NCBI RefSeq assembly: GCF_900604935.1
Contig: NZ_UWPC01000004.1
Coordinates: 124,001 to 188,000 of the forward strand
Length of the DNA stretch: 64,000 bases
Direction of reading: 5' to 3'
DNA from: Vaginisenegalia massiliensis
GTDB taxonomy: Bacteria; Bacillota; Bacilli; Lactobacillales; Aerococcaceae
Every line of letters begins with the position of its first letter. Within the stretch, counting starts at the first letter, position 1. Positions 25,718-36,905 of the stretch are shown here, in pieces. The notes beneath the pieces were generated by a model. The model was not told where the DNA came from. It did not search any database and saw only the letters and a list, made by a program, of their open reading frames with translations. Position numbers and translations under genes: made by a program.

Positions 25718-26284
25718 ATGATAACAATGAAAGACATCATTATGGAAGGACATCCGACTTTAAGACAAGTTGCCGAACCAGTAGATTTTCCTTTGTCGCC
25801 TGAACTAAAAGAGCGGGCACAAGAGATGCTAACCTTCCTTATTAATAGTCAAGATGATGAAATTGCTGAACAATACGGCTTGCGGGCTGGTGTTGGCCTT
25901 GCAGCGCCACAAATCAATCTTAACAAGCAATTGTTTGCTGTGCATATTCCAGATTTTGATGAAGATGGCAATGAGATTGAACCCCTTTTATCAACAATCT
26001 TGTTTAACCCAAAGATTAAGAGTCACTCGGTGCAAAAAATTGCCCTTAAAGAAGGTGAAGGTTGTTTATCGGTTGATCGAGAAGTACCTGGTTTAGTCCC
26101 TAGACCTAAGAAAATTCGACTAGAATATCAAGATATAGATGGTCAAAAGCATGAACTTCGTTTACGCGACTATGAAGCCATTGTTTGCCAACATGAATTA
26201 GATCATCTTAAAGGTATTATGTTCTACGATCATATTGATCCCCTACAACCATGGGTAGCTAAAGAGGATACTGAGTTACTTTAG
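25718..26284 (+). CDS. def: peptide deformylase
   Basis: A 188-residue iron/zinc peptidase that removes the formyl group from nascent proteins at the ribosome. All three motifs are present: GVGLAAPQI (motif 1), EGCLSV (motif 2, metal-binding Cys) and QHELDHLKG (motif 3, HEXXH). The insertion between motifs and the length mark it as the Gram-positive class II type. AAGGTGAG precedes the ATG. A strong terminator ends the hflX-def transcript. Confidence 0.96.
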   Translation: MITMKDIIMEGHPTLRQVAEPVDFPLSPELKERAQEMLTFLINSQDDEIAEQYGLRAGVGLAAPQINLNKQLFAVHIPDFDEDGNEIEPLLSTILFNPKIKSHSVQKIALKEGEGCLSVDREVPGLVPRPKKIRLEYQDIDGQKHELRLRDYEAIVCQHELDHLKGIMFYDHIDPLQPWVAKEDTELL

Positions 26285-26312
26285 TTGGTGTTTAAGTCTA
26301 TGAAATTTGAGA

Positions 26313-26369
26313 AACCCGAGTTATTCGAAATGAGCTAGTCTAGCTTTTCGAATGGCTCGGGTTATTTTT
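26313..26369. terminator. bidirectional terminator between def and the convergent XRE gene
   Basis: AACCCGAG-TTATTCGAAA pairs with TTTCGAAT-GGCTCGGGTT with one internal mismatch region. ATTTTTG follows on the plus strand, and a shorter T-rich stretch follows on the minus strand. Confidence 0.85.
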
Positions 26370-26371
26370 GT

Positions 26372-26938
26372 CTATTTTTTGAGTCCTATTAGAGGAAAGT
26401 CAAATTCAGTGACTTCAAATTGGGGGAAGTGTTCTAAAGCAATCGAAGAGGACTGGAAAACAGCGGTTAGCTCTTGCTTAAATTGGTTTAAATCTTCTTG
26501 ACTGGTAAAAGTTCGGTTAATGAGTGTTTTGAAAATTAAGTCAGGGAAACCAAAACGTACTTTTGGGAGTTGAGTATCAGACTGCAAGTGCCCGTCAATT
26601 TGCAATTTAAAAGATAGATGGGTGGGGCACTGAGGATGATTGTAATGCAAGATTAAATCAGTGCCGATGGAACAAGAATCGCTATTATCAAGCATAATAT
26701 GTGCCTTACTAAATTCAATAGCTACCCGATCTTGGTTGGGAGACTTAAAGGTAATTAAGTCAGTCAAATCGATGTCAAGATAAGTTAGAAGTTGATCCAA
26801 GGAGTCGAATTGGATGCCGCGGGCTTCTTGGTTCATTAAATCGAGAATGGTTCGTTTGGGAATCTGGGTGTTTGCTTGAATAACCGCTACGCTGATTCCT
26901 TTTGTTTGCATGAGTTGAGCTAATTGAATCGTTATCAT
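26372..26938 (-). CDS. putative XRE-like helix-turn-helix regulator with an unassigned C-terminal domain
   Basis: A 188-residue protein. Residues 1-65 resemble a Cro/C1-type helix-turn-helix: IQLAQLMQTKGISVAVIQANTQIPKRTILDLMNQEARGI, then DSLDQLLTYLDIDLTDLITF. Residues 70-188 form a mixed alpha/beta domain that I do not recognise, with IGTDLILHYNHP and KVRFGFPDLIFKTL. GGAGG lies 6 bases before the start on the minus strand. It stands divergent to a GNAT gene (106 bases between) and convergent with def. A regulatory role is inferred; no ligand or target is evident. Confidence 0.6.
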   Translation of the reverse strand: MITIQLAQLMQTKGISVAVIQANTQIPKRTILDLMNQEARGIQFDSLDQLLTYLDIDLTDLITFKSPNQDRVAIEFSKAHIMLDNSDSCSIGTDLILHYNHPQCPTHLSFKLQIDGHLQSDTQLPKVRFGFPDLIFKTLINRTFTSQEDLNQFKQELTAVFQSSSIALEHFPQFEVTEFDFPLIGLKK

Positions 26939-27044
26939 GAGTGTCCTCCAAAGAATGGCTCATAAGCCAAATATCAAACTCTATGTTAATATGAATTTGG
27001 AAGTAGGGCAAATATTATTTTAATTTATATAGAGGTGAACGATC

Positions 27045-27533
27045 GTGCAAATTAAAAGCGTAGAGACGGATAAAGAAGTTGAAGAATTAGCTCTAGTGAT
27101 GTGGCAAACCTGGCAGGATACCTATAAAGGGATTATTGATGATAACTTTTGGCAATCTTTCACAATCAAACAATGTATTAAAATCGCAAAGAAAAATAAA
27201 AGGCAAACTTTAGTCGCAAAAATTAATCAAACTGTTATTGGATTTATAGCTTTTGGTCCATATAGAGATAGTAAAGAACAGTTAGCGGGTGAAATTTGGG
27301 CATTGTACGTTCAGAAAAAATATCATAACCAAAAAATAGGCCAGCTTTTAATGAAAGAGGCCTTAAAGAGATTAAATGGTTTCCCAAAAGTATTTGTGTG
27401 GGTCCTCAAAGAAAATGAAAGAGCCATTCGTTTTTATAAAAGAGCTGGATTTTTAGAAAATGGAGCAACAAAGCAAATTGTTTTGGGTGACAACTGCGAT
27501 GAAATCCAACTGGAATGGCGTTCCATAAAATAA
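27045..27533 (+). CDS. GNAT-family N-acetyltransferase
   Basis: A 162-residue GNAT protein. The acetyl-CoA-binding motif A appears as LYVQKKYHNQKIGQLLMKEA (about 88-107), with the beta-5 strand KVFVWVLKENERAIRFYKRAGF. The substrate could be an amine, an antibiotic or a protein N-terminus and cannot be told from sequence. The coding DNA is more AT-rich and uses more AAA codons than the surrounding core genes, which suggests acquisition or weaker expression. The start codon is GTG at 27045, after an AGAGG site. Confidence 0.85.
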   Translation: MQIKSVETDKEVEELALVMWQTWQDTYKGIIDDNFWQSFTIKQCIKIAKKNKRQTLVAKINQTVIGFIAFGPYRDSKEQLAGEIWALYVQKKYHNQKIGQLLMKEALKRLNGFPKVFVWVLKENERAIRFYKRAGFLENGATKQIVLGDNCDEIQLEWRSIK

Positions 27534-27652
27534 AAATTCAAAAATGTTTTTATTGAGAAATATATGAAATCATAGGCTTTATTTGCATAATTAAATATTG
27601 GAGAAAAGTAGTTGGTTATAAATGATAGGGTTTATCACTTTTAATAAACATC

Positions 27653-27683
27653 AAAAAAGGACTAGCTTAATTGCTAGTCCTTT
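27653..27683 (-). terminator. minus-strand intrinsic terminator downstream of tRNA-Arg
   Basis: AAAGGACTAGC, 6-base loop, GCTAGTCCTTT with a run of six T on the minus strand. It lies about 145 bases after the tRNA gene and may end its transcript. Nothing else is annotated on the minus strand between them. Confidence 0.75.
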
Positions 27684-27828
27684 CCAAATGTCTAGGGAGA
27701 TATTAAGTTAAGGCCATAAGTTACGTCCCTTACATCTTGATATTAGAATGTGATTTTGAAGAATGATTGCTTAAAACGTTGATAATACAATATTTATATC
27801 AAGTTTAATTCTTTTAGTAAACAAAAAA

Positions 27829-27902
27829 TATGCCAGGAGGGATTCGAACCCCCGACATTTCGCTTAGAAGGCGAATGCTCTATCCTACTGAGCTACTGGC
27901 AC
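27829..27902 (-). tRNA. tRNA-Arg, anticodon UCU
   Basis: A 74-base cloverleaf on the minus strand. The acceptor arms GTGCCAG and CTGGCAT pair with a G-U at the end, the discriminator is A, and CCA is not encoded. The D arm is GCTC...GAGC, the anticodon stem TTCGC/GCGAA encloses CTTCTAA (anticodon TCT), and the T arm contains GGTTCGAATCC. It reads AGA/AGG codons. Confidence 0.96.
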
Positions 27903-27936
27903 ATAATGATATGTCTGTCGCGGTAGCAACTATGTT

Positions 27937-27966
27937 ATTATACTCATTTGGCAACAATTTTGTCAA
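27937..27966 (-). promoter_or_regulatory. promoter of tRNA-Arg
   Basis: On the minus strand TTGACA (27966-27961), an 18-base spacer and TATAAT (27942-27937): a perfect pair of hexamers, about 35 bases before the mature tRNA. Confidence 0.85.
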
Positions 27967-28255
27967 TATGCAAAGCAAGGTATGAGGGTTTATATGCCAA
28001 AAATTCTAGTGAGATTTTATTTTATTTAAAACAAATGATTAAGGACTCAAATGAATAATATTAAGTTTTTATTAATTATTCATTTCACAAACTTATTGTT
28101 TAAATCAAAGCCTAGACGAAAAGCTGAATAAATTTAAAACAGATTTCTAATAAATATAACAGTGAATTAAGAACAAGTATTACAGTTGTTTGCCGGAAAT
28201 TAGCTAATTTGTTTGAAATGCAAATGAAATAGAATTCTTCTTGTTTTCAGAAACA

Positions 28256-28285
28256 TTATTCAAGAATTCACAAATAGCGTATAAT
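28256..28285 (+). promoter_or_regulatory. probable pdh promoter
   Basis: TTATTC (28256-28261), an 18-base spacer and a perfect TATAAT (28280-28285). The -35 box is poor, which suggests an activator or other control. The -10 lies inside the palindrome AATAGC-GTATAAT-GCTATT (28273-28291), a candidate operator. Confidence 0.5.
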
Positions 28286-28353
28286 GCTATTAAATAGGGC
28301 TTTTCTCCTTAGTGTATGACTTGCATTAGCTGCACGTCAATGCTAAATTATAT

Positions 28354-28381
28354 CTGTATGAAAGAGTGATACAGTTTTTTT
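28354..28381 (+). terminator. terminator-like hairpin in the pdh leader (candidate attenuator)
   Basis: CTGTAT, 9-base loop, ATACAG, then seven T. It stands between the promoter and pdhA, about 30 bases before the ribosome site, so it would have to be bypassed for expression. Upstream segments GCATT/AATGC and TTAGC/GCTAA (28323-28346) can form alternative small stems. Confidence 0.5.
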
Positions 28382-28402
28382 GCGTGTTACTTTATTATTT
28401 AA

Positions 28403-29536
<1,134 letters not shown>

Positions 29537-29537
29537 G

Positions 29538-30515
29538 ATGGCACAAAAGACTATGATTGAGGCTATTACGGAAGCGTTAGCCATTGAATTACGTAACGAC
29601 AAAGAAACCTTAATTTTCGGTGAAGATGTCGGTTTAAACGGCGGTGTTTTCCGAGCGACTCAAGGTTTACAAGCTGAGTTTGGTGAAGATCGTGTATTCA
29701 ATACGCCATTAGCCGAATCAGGAATTGGCGGTATGGCTATTGGGTTAGCTTTACAAGGTTTCCGACCAATTCCGGAGATTCAATTCTTCGGCTTTGTGTT
29801 TGAAGTCTTTGACTCAGTCGCTGCACAAGCGGCTCGGACGCGTTACCGGATGGGTGGTTCCCGGAATTTACCAATTACTTTCCGCGCCCCTTTTGGCGGT
29901 GGGGTTCACACGCCTGAATTACATGCGGATAATCTTGAAGGGTTAATTGCTCAAAATCCAGGAATTAAAGTGGTTATTCCTTCGGGTCCATATGATGCGA
30001 AGGGTCTTCTCTTATCATCGATTCGTGATAATGATCCTGTCTTCTTCTTAGAGCATATGAAACTCTATCGCTCTTTCCGTGAAGAAGTTCCCGAAAAAGA
30101 ATATACGATTCCTTTAGGTAAGGCGAATATTGTTAAGGAAGGTACAGACGTTTCCATCATTACTTATGGTGCCATGGTTCGTGAAGCCTTAAAAGCGGCT
30201 GAAACCCTTGCTAAAGAAGGTATCTCTGTTGAAATTCTAGATTTAAGAACCGTGCAACCACTTGACATCGAAGCCATTGTAGCGACAACCGAAAAAACGG
30301 GTCGTGTGGTCATGGTTCAAGAAGCACAACGGCAAGGTGGTGTAGGCGCCAAAGTTATGGCTGAAATTACTGAACGGGCTGTCTTATCTTTAGAAGCGCC
30401 AATCGGCTTGGTAGCTGCACCAGATACTGTTTTCCCATTTGGTCAAGCTGAGCATGACTGGTTACCAAATGCCCATGATATTGAAGAAAAAGTGCGCGAA
30501 ATTCACGCATTTTAG
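29538..30515 (+). CDS. pdhB: pyruvate dehydrogenase E1 component, beta subunit
   Basis: A 325-residue E1-beta with the usual start [21 protein letters not shown], the [14 protein letters not shown] block, and [17 protein letters not shown]. An upstream ATG at 29514 is in frame, but AAAGGAG (29521-29527) fits ATG 29538. It lies one base after pdhA. It forms the alpha2-beta2 E1 tetramer that delivers acetyl groups to the lipoyl arms of PdhC. Confidence 0.96.
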   Translation: MAQKTMIEAITEALAIELRNDKETLIFGEDVGLNGGVFRATQGLQAEFGEDRVFNTPLAESGIGGMAIGLALQGFRPIPEIQFFGFVFEVFDSVAAQAARTRYRMGGSRNLPITFRAPFGGGVHTPELHADNLEGLIAQNPGIKVVIPSGPYDAKGLLLSSIRDNDPVFFLEHMKLYRSFREEVPEKEYTIPLGKANIVKEGTDVSIITYGAMVREALKAAETLAKEGISVEILDLRTVQPLDIEAIVATTEKTGRVVMVQEAQRQGGVGAKVMAEITERAVLSLEAPIGLVAAPDTVFPFGQAEHDWLPNAHDIEEKVREIHAF

Positions 30516-30572
30516 GATAAGTTAGAGAAACTAAATCAGATAATCTATCATATGGAAAAGGAGTAAATAAAC

Positions 30573-32213
30573 ATGGCATTTGAATTCAAATTACCAGATA
30601 TTGGTGAAGGAATTGCAGAAGGTGAAATCGTTAAATGGGCGGTAGCCGAAGGCGATACTATCCAAGAGGATGATACTTTATTAGAAGTTCAAAATGATAA
30701 ATCAGTTGAAGAAATTCCCTCTCCTGTAACAGGAAAAGTTCTTAAAATTGTGGTTCCTGAGGGCACAGTTGCTCGTGTCGGCGATGTCTTAGTTCAAATT
30801 GAAACAGAAGGTTCAAGCGCGAACTCAGCGACAGTCGAAGCAGAAGAAGTGAAAGAATCAACTCCAGCTTCACCAGCAGCTGTTGAAGTTAAAGAGGTAC
30901 CCGCTTCTTCCGGTGGCAGCTTTAAATTTAAATTACCAGATATCGGTGAAGGAATTGCCGAAGGGGAAATTGTTAAATGGGCGGTAGCTGAAGGCGATAC
31001 TATTCAAGAAGACGATACCTTGCTCGAAGTTCAAAATGATAAATCAGTGGAAGAAATTCCATCACCAGTGACGGGTAAAGTCTTGAAAATCGTGGTTCCA
31101 GAAGGAACCGTTGCTCGGGTTGGCGATGTCTTAGTTGAAATCGATGCACCTGGTCATAACGAGGCTGCTCCAGCTTCAGCTCCAACAACAAGTAGTCAAG
31201 CCAAAGAAACAAGCGTAGTTACTACGTCAACTCAATCAGCTTCATCAGCTAAACGAGTTTTGGCTATGCCATCTGTGAGAAAATTAGCTCGTGAAAAAGG
31301 AATTGATATCACCCAAGTGAATCCAACGGGCAAAGGTGGCCGAGTGACTAAAGAAGATATTCTCAACTTTAACGGTTCAGCTCCTGTGCAAACAGCTAGT
31401 GCCCCAGTGGTAAGCGCTGAAACAGCTACCCCAGCAGCTAAGTCTGTTTCTGCTAGTGACTCAGTTAAGAAACAATCAGCTCCAAAAGCTTATCAATCAT
31501 CACAAGCAGAAATGGAAACACGTCAACCTTTATCTGCTATGCGTAAAGCTATTTCGAAAGCGATGGTCAACTCTAAACAAACTGCTCCTCACGTGACTTT
31601 ATTTGATGAAGTTGAAGTGTCAGCTATGTGGGATCACCGTAAGAAATTCAAAGCAGTGGCAGCTGAACGCGATATTAAATTAACGTTCTTGCCGTATGTT
31701 GTGAAAGCCTTAGTTGCTACCGTGAAGAAATATCCAATCCTAAACGCATCAATTGATGATGCGACTCAAGAAATTGTCTTCAAGAATTATTATAATATTG
31801 GTATTGCTACCGATACCGAACGTGGATTGTTCGTACCAAACATCAAAGATGCGAATACCAAATCTATGTTTGCGATTGCCGACGAAATTAACCAAAAAGC
31901 GATGAAAGCTCATGAAGGTAAATTAACCTCAGACGAAATGAGTCAAGGAACGATTACTATCTCTAATATCGGTTCAGCACGTGGATCTTGGTTTACACCA
32001 ATTATTAACCATCCTGAAGTAGCCATCTTAGGTATGGGTACAATCGCTACACAACCTGTTGTAAATGCAGAAGGCGAAATCGTCATTGGGCGTATGCTTA
32101 AATTGTCATTAAGCTTTGACCACCGCATTGTCGATGGGGCCACTGCCCAAAATGCCATGAACGAATTGAAACGTTTATTAGCAGACCCAGAATTATTATT
32201 AATGGAAGGTTAA
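30573..32213 (+). CDS. pdhC: dihydrolipoamide acetyltransferase (PDH E2) with two lipoyl domains
   Basis: A 546-residue E2 core. Two lipoyl domains (about 3-77 and 117-191) carry the lipoylation site QNDKSVEE, with Lys43 and Lys157. Residues 5-74 and 119-188 are identical while the DNA differs only at silent sites. Ala/Ser/Pro-rich hinges follow each. The E1/E3-binding domain (about 225-262) reads [33 protein letters not shown]. The catalytic acyltransferase domain (about 310-545) ends in [12 protein letters not shown] with the active His. It forms the 60-mer icosahedral core typical of Gram-positives. Confidence 0.96.
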   Translation: MAFEFKLPDIGEGIAEGEIVKWAVAEGDTIQEDDTLLEVQNDKSVEEIPSPVTGKVLKIVVPEGTVARVGDVLVQIETEGSSANSATVEAEEVKESTPASPAAVEVKEVPASSGGSFKFKLPDIGEGIAEGEIVKWAVAEGDTIQEDDTLLEVQNDKSVEEIPSPVTGKVLKIVVPEGTVARVGDVLVEIDAPGHNEAAPASAPTTSSQAKETSVVTTSTQSASSAKRVLAMPSVRKLAREKGIDITQVNPTGKGGRVTKEDILNFNGSAPVQTASAPVVSAETATPAAKSVSASDSVKKQSAPKAYQSSQAEMETRQPLSAMRKAISKAMVNSKQTAPHVTLFDEVEVSAMWDHRKKFKAVAAERDIKLTFLPYVVKALVATVKKYPILNASIDDATQEIVFKNYYNIGIATDTERGLFVPNIKDANTKSMFAIADEINQKAMKAHEGKLTSDEMSQGTITISNIGSARGSWFTPIINHPEVAILGMGTIATQPVVNAEGEIVIGRMLKLSLSFDHRIVDGATAQNAMNELKRLLADPELLLMEG

Positions 32214-32224
32214 GGTGAAAGACT

Positions 32225-33634
32225 ATGGTAGTAGGAGATTTTGCAATTGAATTGGATACAGTGGTTATCGGTTCAGGCCCTGGCGGCTATGTAGCAGCTA
32301 TTCGCGCAGCTCAATTAGGTCAAAAAGTAGCCATCATTGAAAAAGAATACATCGGTGGAACTTGCCTTAACGTGGGTTGTATTCCTTCTAAAGCTTTAAT
32401 TAATGCGGGCCATGTCTTTCATAATGCAAAGCATGGTAACCATTTTGGTATCAATGCCGAACAAATCACGGTTGATTTTGCACGCACGCAAGAATGGAAA
32501 GACAAGGAAGTTGTTGGCAAATTAACTGGTGGCGTGCGGATGTTATTGAAGAAAAATAAAGTAGAGATTATTGAAGGAGAAGCTTTCTTCGTTGATGATC
32601 ATACTTTACGCGTCATGACTGAAGAAGCTGCCCAAACTTATTCTTTTAATAATGCCATTGTGGCGACAGGAAGTCGTCCAATTGAGATTAAGGGATTCAA
32701 ATACAGCGATCGAGTCATCGATTCAACTGGTGCTTTGGCCTTAACTGAAATCCCACAGGAATTGGTTGTGATTGGTGGGGGTTATATCGGGTCTGAATTA
32801 GCTGGAGCTTATGCTAACTTCGGCACAAAAGTGACTATTCTTGAAGGTTCTAGCCAAATTATTCCAACTTTTGAAAAAGATATGGTTAAACTCGTTGAAG
32901 ATGATTTCAAAAATAATAAAGGAATTGAAATTATCACTAATGCAATGGCTTTAAATTCAGAAGTTAAAGGCGATCGTGTGGCTGTTACTTATGAAGTAGG
33001 TGGCAAACAACATACTATTGAAGCTGACTACTGTTTAGTAACTGTAGGACGTCGTCCTAACACCGATAACTGTGGTTTAGAAGTCGCAGGGGTTATTATT
33101 GGTGAACGTGGTCTAATCAATGTCGACAAACAAGGTCGCACCAATAAAGACAATATCTTCGCCATCGGTGATGCTGTTCCTGGTGCTGCTTTAGCCCATA
33201 AAGCAAGTTTTGAAGCTAAAGTAGCAGCTGAAGCAATCTCAGGTATGCCTTCAGAAGTGGACTACATTGCTATGCCTGCGGTTTGCTTCACCGATCCTGA
33301 ATTAGCTTCAGTAGGTTATACTGTTGATCAAGCTAAAGAAGCAGGCTTAGATGTTAAAGCGTCTAAATTCCCATTAGCGGGTAATGGACGGGCGTTATCC
33401 TTGAATGCGACTAACGGTTTTATTCGTTTGGTGACAACCAAGGAGGATAATGTTATTGTGGGTGCACAAGTCGCGGGTTCTAATGCTTCAGACTTGATTG
33501 CAGAATTAACCTTAGCTGTAGAATCTGGTATGAATGCTGAAGATATCGCCTTAACGATCCACTCACATCCATCCTTAGCCGAAACCGTTATGGATGCGGC
33601 TGAATTGGCATTAGGTCATCCAATTCATATCTAA
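32225..33634 (+). CDS. pdhD: dihydrolipoamide dehydrogenase (PDH E3)
   Basis: A 469-residue flavoprotein disulfide reductase. FAD site [17 protein letters not shown] (about 17-33), redox motif [13 protein letters not shown] (about 44-56), NAD site [10 protein letters not shown], second FAD motif FAIGDAV, and C-terminal catalytic HSHPSLAET. It reoxidises dihydrolipoamide and yields NADH. Terminal gene of pdhABCD, followed by a strong terminator. Confidence 0.96.
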   Translation: MVVGDFAIELDTVVIGSGPGGYVAAIRAAQLGQKVAIIEKEYIGGTCLNVGCIPSKALINAGHVFHNAKHGNHFGINAEQITVDFARTQEWKDKEVVGKLTGGVRMLLKKNKVEIIEGEAFFVDDHTLRVMTEEAAQTYSFNNAIVATGSRPIEIKGFKYSDRVIDSTGALALTEIPQELVVIGGGYIGSELAGAYANFGTKVTILEGSSQIIPTFEKDMVKLVEDDFKNNKGIEIITNAMALNSEVKGDRVAVTYEVGGKQHTIEADYCLVTVGRRPNTDNCGLEVAGVIIGERGLINVDKQGRTNKDNIFAIGDAVPGAALAHKASFEAKVAAEAISGMPSEVDYIAMPAVCFTDPELASVGYTVDQAKEAGLDVKASKFPLAGNGRALSLNATNGFIRLVTTKEDNVIVGAQVAGSNASDLIAELTLAVESGMNAEDIALTIHSHPSLAETVMDAAELALGHPIHI

Positions 33635-33673
33635 AGTTTATGGGAGTAAGGAATATTTAATTGAACAATATCG

Positions 33674-33729
33674 TCCGAATCTAGTCTATTGCTAGCTTTT
33701 ATGAGTTAGCGAACTAGATTCGGATTTTT
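33674..33729 (+). terminator. terminator of the pdh operon
   Basis: TCCGAATCTAGT pairs perfectly with ACTAGATTCGGA (12 bp), with an inner small hairpin (GCTAGC/GTTAGC) in the loop. Five T follow. Confidence 0.93.
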
Positions 33730-33817
33730 GTTTTATTATGGTTTAACCATTATTTTGATTGAATTGGAAAATTTTCGTTTAGTAAAACGTTTACTTTTTC
33801 TCATTGACGGGCTTCCA

Positions 33818-33826
33818 TGGTAAAAT
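33818..33826 (+). promoter_or_regulatory. extended -10 promoter of the UPF0223-suhB-typA group
   Basis: TG-G-TAAAAT, 24 bases before the start codon, with no strong -35. Confidence 0.45.
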
Positions 33827-33849
33827 GACGACATAAAGGAGGGCTTCTA

Positions 33850-34161
33850 ATGGAAGAATATGCTTACCCACTTGATCCTGATTGGTCGACTGATGAAATT
33901 GTGGCGGTGGTAAACTTTTTATCAGGACTCGAAGCGGCTTACGAACAAGGCGTTGAAGTGACTAAATTTAATCACCTCTATCATGAATTTAAACAGGTTG
34001 TGCCTAGCAAAGCTGAAGAAAAACAAATCGATAAACAGTTTAGCCAAGCGAGTGGTTATTCCATTTATCGAGCTGTCCAACAGATGAAAGCCATGCTCGG
34101 AGGAAAACCGGAGGCGGTTACTCATAAAAAAGCCATTCTCAAAATGGAAAGGATGAAATAA
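33850..34161 (+). CDS. UPF0223 family protein (YktA-like)
   Basis: A 103-residue helical protein. YPLDPDWSTDEIVAVVNFLSGLEAAYE and the later ASGYSIYRAVQQMK match UPF0223, a family of unknown function in Bacilli. Bacillus subtilis keeps the homologue yktA beside the IMPase-family gene yktC, as here. AAAGGAGGG precedes the ATG. The next gene starts one base after its stop, so it is co-translated. Confidence 0.88.
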   Translation: MEEYAYPLDPDWSTDEIVAVVNFLSGLEAAYEQGVEVTKFNHLYHEFKQVVPSKAEEKQIDKQFSQASGYSIYRAVQQMKAMLGGKPEAVTHKKAILKMERMK

Positions 34162-34162
34162 A

Positions 34163-34969
34163 ATGATGGATCAACAATTACATCTGAACATTTTAGAGTG
34201 GATGGAAGAAGCGGCTGAAAACTTACGCCAGTCTTTACAAAAGGTTCTACAGGTGGAAGAAAAAACCAATGCTGCTGACTTAGTCACCGAGATGGACAAG
34301 GCCACAGAAGCTTATTTTGTTGAAAAAATTCGCCACCATTACCCTGCTCATCGTATGACTGGGGAAGAAGGCTTAGCTGATCCGATTAAAGATACTAAAG
34401 GGACGATTTGGGTCTTAGATCCTATTGATGGCACGCTTAATTTCGTGAAGCAAAAGAATCATTTTGGCATCATGTTGGGTATCTTCCAAGATGGGCAACC
34501 TTTGGCGGGTTATATTTATGATGTGATGAATCATGACCTTTATTATGGTCTGGTTGGTCAAGGGGCTTTTCTTAATCACGAGCCGCTAAAACCAATCCCG
34601 GTGACTCGTATCGAAGAAAGCTTAGTTTGTGCCAATGTGGGGATGTGTGTGCGAAATCTCTGCAATGTCATGCAAGTGGTTGATAGAGCTTTAGGCGTGC
34701 GAACCTATGGCGCTGCGGCTATCTCAATTATTTCTGTTATTCGGGGAGAAAATGCGGTATACTTGTCATCTAATCTGAATCCATGGGACTTTGGCGCAGG
34801 TTGGGCCATCTGTCAAGCCATGGGCTTTAAAGCCTCCCAGCCTAACGGAGAGTCACTGGATATTTTAACAAAAACACCCGTTGTATTTGCGCATCCAAAC
34901 GTATACAATGAAGTGGTTGAACTAATTGCAACGTCAAGAGAAATAGGAGAGATTAATGAACACGCGTAA
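34163..34969 (+). CDS. inositol-monophosphatase-family phosphatase (YktC/SuhB type)
   Basis: A 268-residue Mg2+-dependent phosphatase. Motif GEEG (about 71-74), then WVLDPIDGTLNFV (about 91-103), and the C-terminal motif NPWDFGAGWAI carry the metal ligands. Members act on inositol phosphate or other sugar/nucleotide phosphates; the physiological substrate is unknown. Two consecutive ATGs begin it. The 3' end overlaps typA by 14 bases. Confidence 0.88.
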   Translation: MMDQQLHLNILEWMEEAAENLRQSLQKVLQVEEKTNAADLVTEMDKATEAYFVEKIRHHYPAHRMTGEEGLADPIKDTKGTIWVLDPIDGTLNFVKQKNHFGIMLGIFQDGQPLAGYIYDVMNHDLYYGLVGQGAFLNHEPLKPIPVTRIEESLVCANVGMCVRNLCNVMQVVDRALGVRTYGAAAISIISVIRGENAVYLSSNLNPWDFGAGWAICQAMGFKASQPNGESLDILTKTPVVFAHPNVYNEVVELIATSREIGEINEHA

Positions 34970-36791
34970 AGATATTAGAAACATTGCCATCATCGCCCAC
35001 GTTGACCATGGGAAAACCACTTTGGTGGATGAATTACTTAAACAATCAAATACCCTGGATGAACGAGCTAAAATGGACGAACGGGCCATGGACAGCAATG
35101 ACATTGAACGGGAACGTGGTATTACTATTCTAGCTAAGAACACAGCCGTAGATTATAAAGGGACTCGGATTAATATCTTGGACACACCAGGACACGCGGA
35201 CTTCGGTGGCGAAGTTGAGCGGATCATGAAAATGGTGGATGGGGTTGTCTTAGTCGTAGATGCTTACGAAGGAACGATGCCTCAAACGCGTTTTGTGTTG
35301 AAAAAAGCTTTAGAACAACACTTAATTCCCATTGTTGTTGTGAATAAAATCGATAAACCATCTGCTCGCCCTGAAGAAGTGGTCGATGAAGTATTAAACT
35401 TATTTATTGAATTGGGTGCTGATGATGATCAATTAGATTTCCCAGTTATTTACGCTTCAGCAGTTAATGGAACCTCAAGTCTTTCAGATAAGTATGAAGA
35501 TCAAGAACCAACGATGGATCACATTTTTGATGCGGTGGTGGAACACGTTCCTGCACCAGTGGATAATTCCGATGAACCGCTACAATTCCAAGTATCATTA
35601 TTAGATTATAATGAATATGTGGGCCGTATTGGGATTGGACGGGTGTTCCGAGGCAAGATCAAAGTCGGTGATACCGTTACTTTAATCAAAATTGATGGTT
35701 CGAAGAAAAATTTCCGGGTAACTAAAATTCTTGGTTTCTTCGGTTTAAGCCGTGTTGAGATTAATGAGGCCAAAGCTGGTGATTTAATCGCTTTATCAGG
35801 AATGGAAGATATCTTCGTTGGTGAAACCGTAACGGATAGTGGTCATCCAGAAGCCTTACCAATCCTTCATATTGATGAACCAACCATTGAAATGACTTTC
35901 TTAACTAACAACTCTCCTTTTGCAGGTAAAGAAGGAAAATATGTTACCTCAGCAAAATTACGTGATCGTTTGTATCAAGAACTTCAAACCGATGTATCCT
36001 TGAAAGTAACGCCAACGGATTCACCAGATGCCTTTGTGGTCTCTGGTCGTGGTGAATTACATTTAGCTATTTTAATTGAAAATATGCGTCGTGAAGGATT
36101 TGAATTCCAAGTATCCCGTCCAAAAGTTATCATTCGCGAAATTGATGGAGTGAAATGTGAACCATTTGAACGCGTTCAAATTGATACGCCTGATGAATAT
36201 ACTGGCTCTATTATCGAAGCTTTAGGTTCACGTAAAGCAGAAATGGCTGACATGGTAACGCCAGGAACGGGTCAAACACGTTTAGTCTTCTTAGTTCCAG
36301 CACGTGGTTTGATTGGTTTCTCAACCGAGTTCTTATCAATTACGCGTGGTTATGGTATTATCAACCACTCCTTTGATGAATATCGACCAGTGGTGGATTC
36401 TTCAATTGGTCGTCGTCGTAATGGCGCCCTTGTTTCAACAGATACCGGTACCGCAACAACGTACGGTATTATGAACGTGGAAGATCGGGGAACCATCTTT
36501 GTTCACCCGGGAACCGATGTTTATGAAGGAATGATTGTTGGTGAACATAGCCGCGAAAATGACCTAACCGTTAATATTGTTAAAGCTAAACAATTAACTA
36601 ACGTTCGGTCTGCGACTAAAGACCAAACAGCTGTCATCAAACGTCCACGTACCTTAACCTTAGAAGAATCTTTAGAGTTCATGGATGAGGATGAATACTG
36701 TGAAATCACACCACAAAATGTTCGTATTCGTAAACAAATACTTGATAAATCGATGCGGGCAAAAGAAGCAAAGAAAAATAAAAAAGACTAA
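34956..36791 (+). CDS. typA: translational GTPase TypA/BipA
   Basis: A 611-residue ribosome-binding GTPase of the EF-G superfamily, important for ribosome assembly at low temperature and under stress. G1 AHVDHGKTT (about 14-22), switch [14 protein letters not shown] and G4 NKIDKP are all present. The C-terminal BipA-specific domain contains [16 protein letters not shown]. It overlaps the preceding IMPase-family gene and is followed by a strong terminator. Confidence 0.97.
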   Translation: MNTRKDIRNIAIIAHVDHGKTTLVDELLKQSNTLDERAKMDERAMDSNDIERERGITILAKNTAVDYKGTRINILDTPGHADFGGEVERIMKMVDGVVLVVDAYEGTMPQTRFVLKKALEQHLIPIVVVNKIDKPSARPEEVVDEVLNLFIELGADDDQLDFPVIYASAVNGTSSLSDKYEDQEPTMDHIFDAVVEHVPAPVDNSDEPLQFQVSLLDYNEYVGRIGIGRVFRGKIKVGDTVTLIKIDGSKKNFRVTKILGFFGLSRVEINEAKAGDLIALSGMEDIFVGETVTDSGHPEALPILHIDEPTIEMTFLTNNSPFAGKEGKYVTSAKLRDRLYQELQTDVSLKVTPTDSPDAFVVSGRGELHLAILIENMRREGFEFQVSRPKVIIREIDGVKCEPFERVQIDTPDEYTGSIIEALGSRKAEMADMVTPGTGQTRLVFLVPARGLIGFSTEFLSITRGYGIINHSFDEYRPVVDSSIGRRRNGALVSTDTGTATTYGIMNVEDRGTIFVHPGTDVYEGMIVGEHSRENDLTVNIVKAKQLTNVRSATKDQTAVIKRPRTLTLEESLEFMDEDEYCEITPQNVRIRKQILDKSMRAKEAKKNKKD

Positions 36792-36804
36792 GATGCAATT
36801 TAAA

Positions 36805-36830
36805 AAGAGAGCCGATGGCTCTCTTTTTTT
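36805..36830 (+). terminator. terminator after typA
   Basis: AAGAGAGCC, loop GAT, GGCTCTCTT followed by a T run of seven. Confidence 0.93.
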
Positions 36831-36841
36831 AGGCATATTCT

Positions 36842-36870
36842 TTGGGACAAAACGGTAACAGTGATACAAT
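36842..36870 (+). promoter_or_regulatory. promoter of sodA
   Basis: TTGGGA (36842-36847), a 17-base spacer and TACAAT (36865-36870), about 35 bases before the sodA start. Confidence 0.7.
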
Positions 36871-36905
36871 AAAGATAATTAATAGAATCCATAGGAGGAA
36901 TCAAC

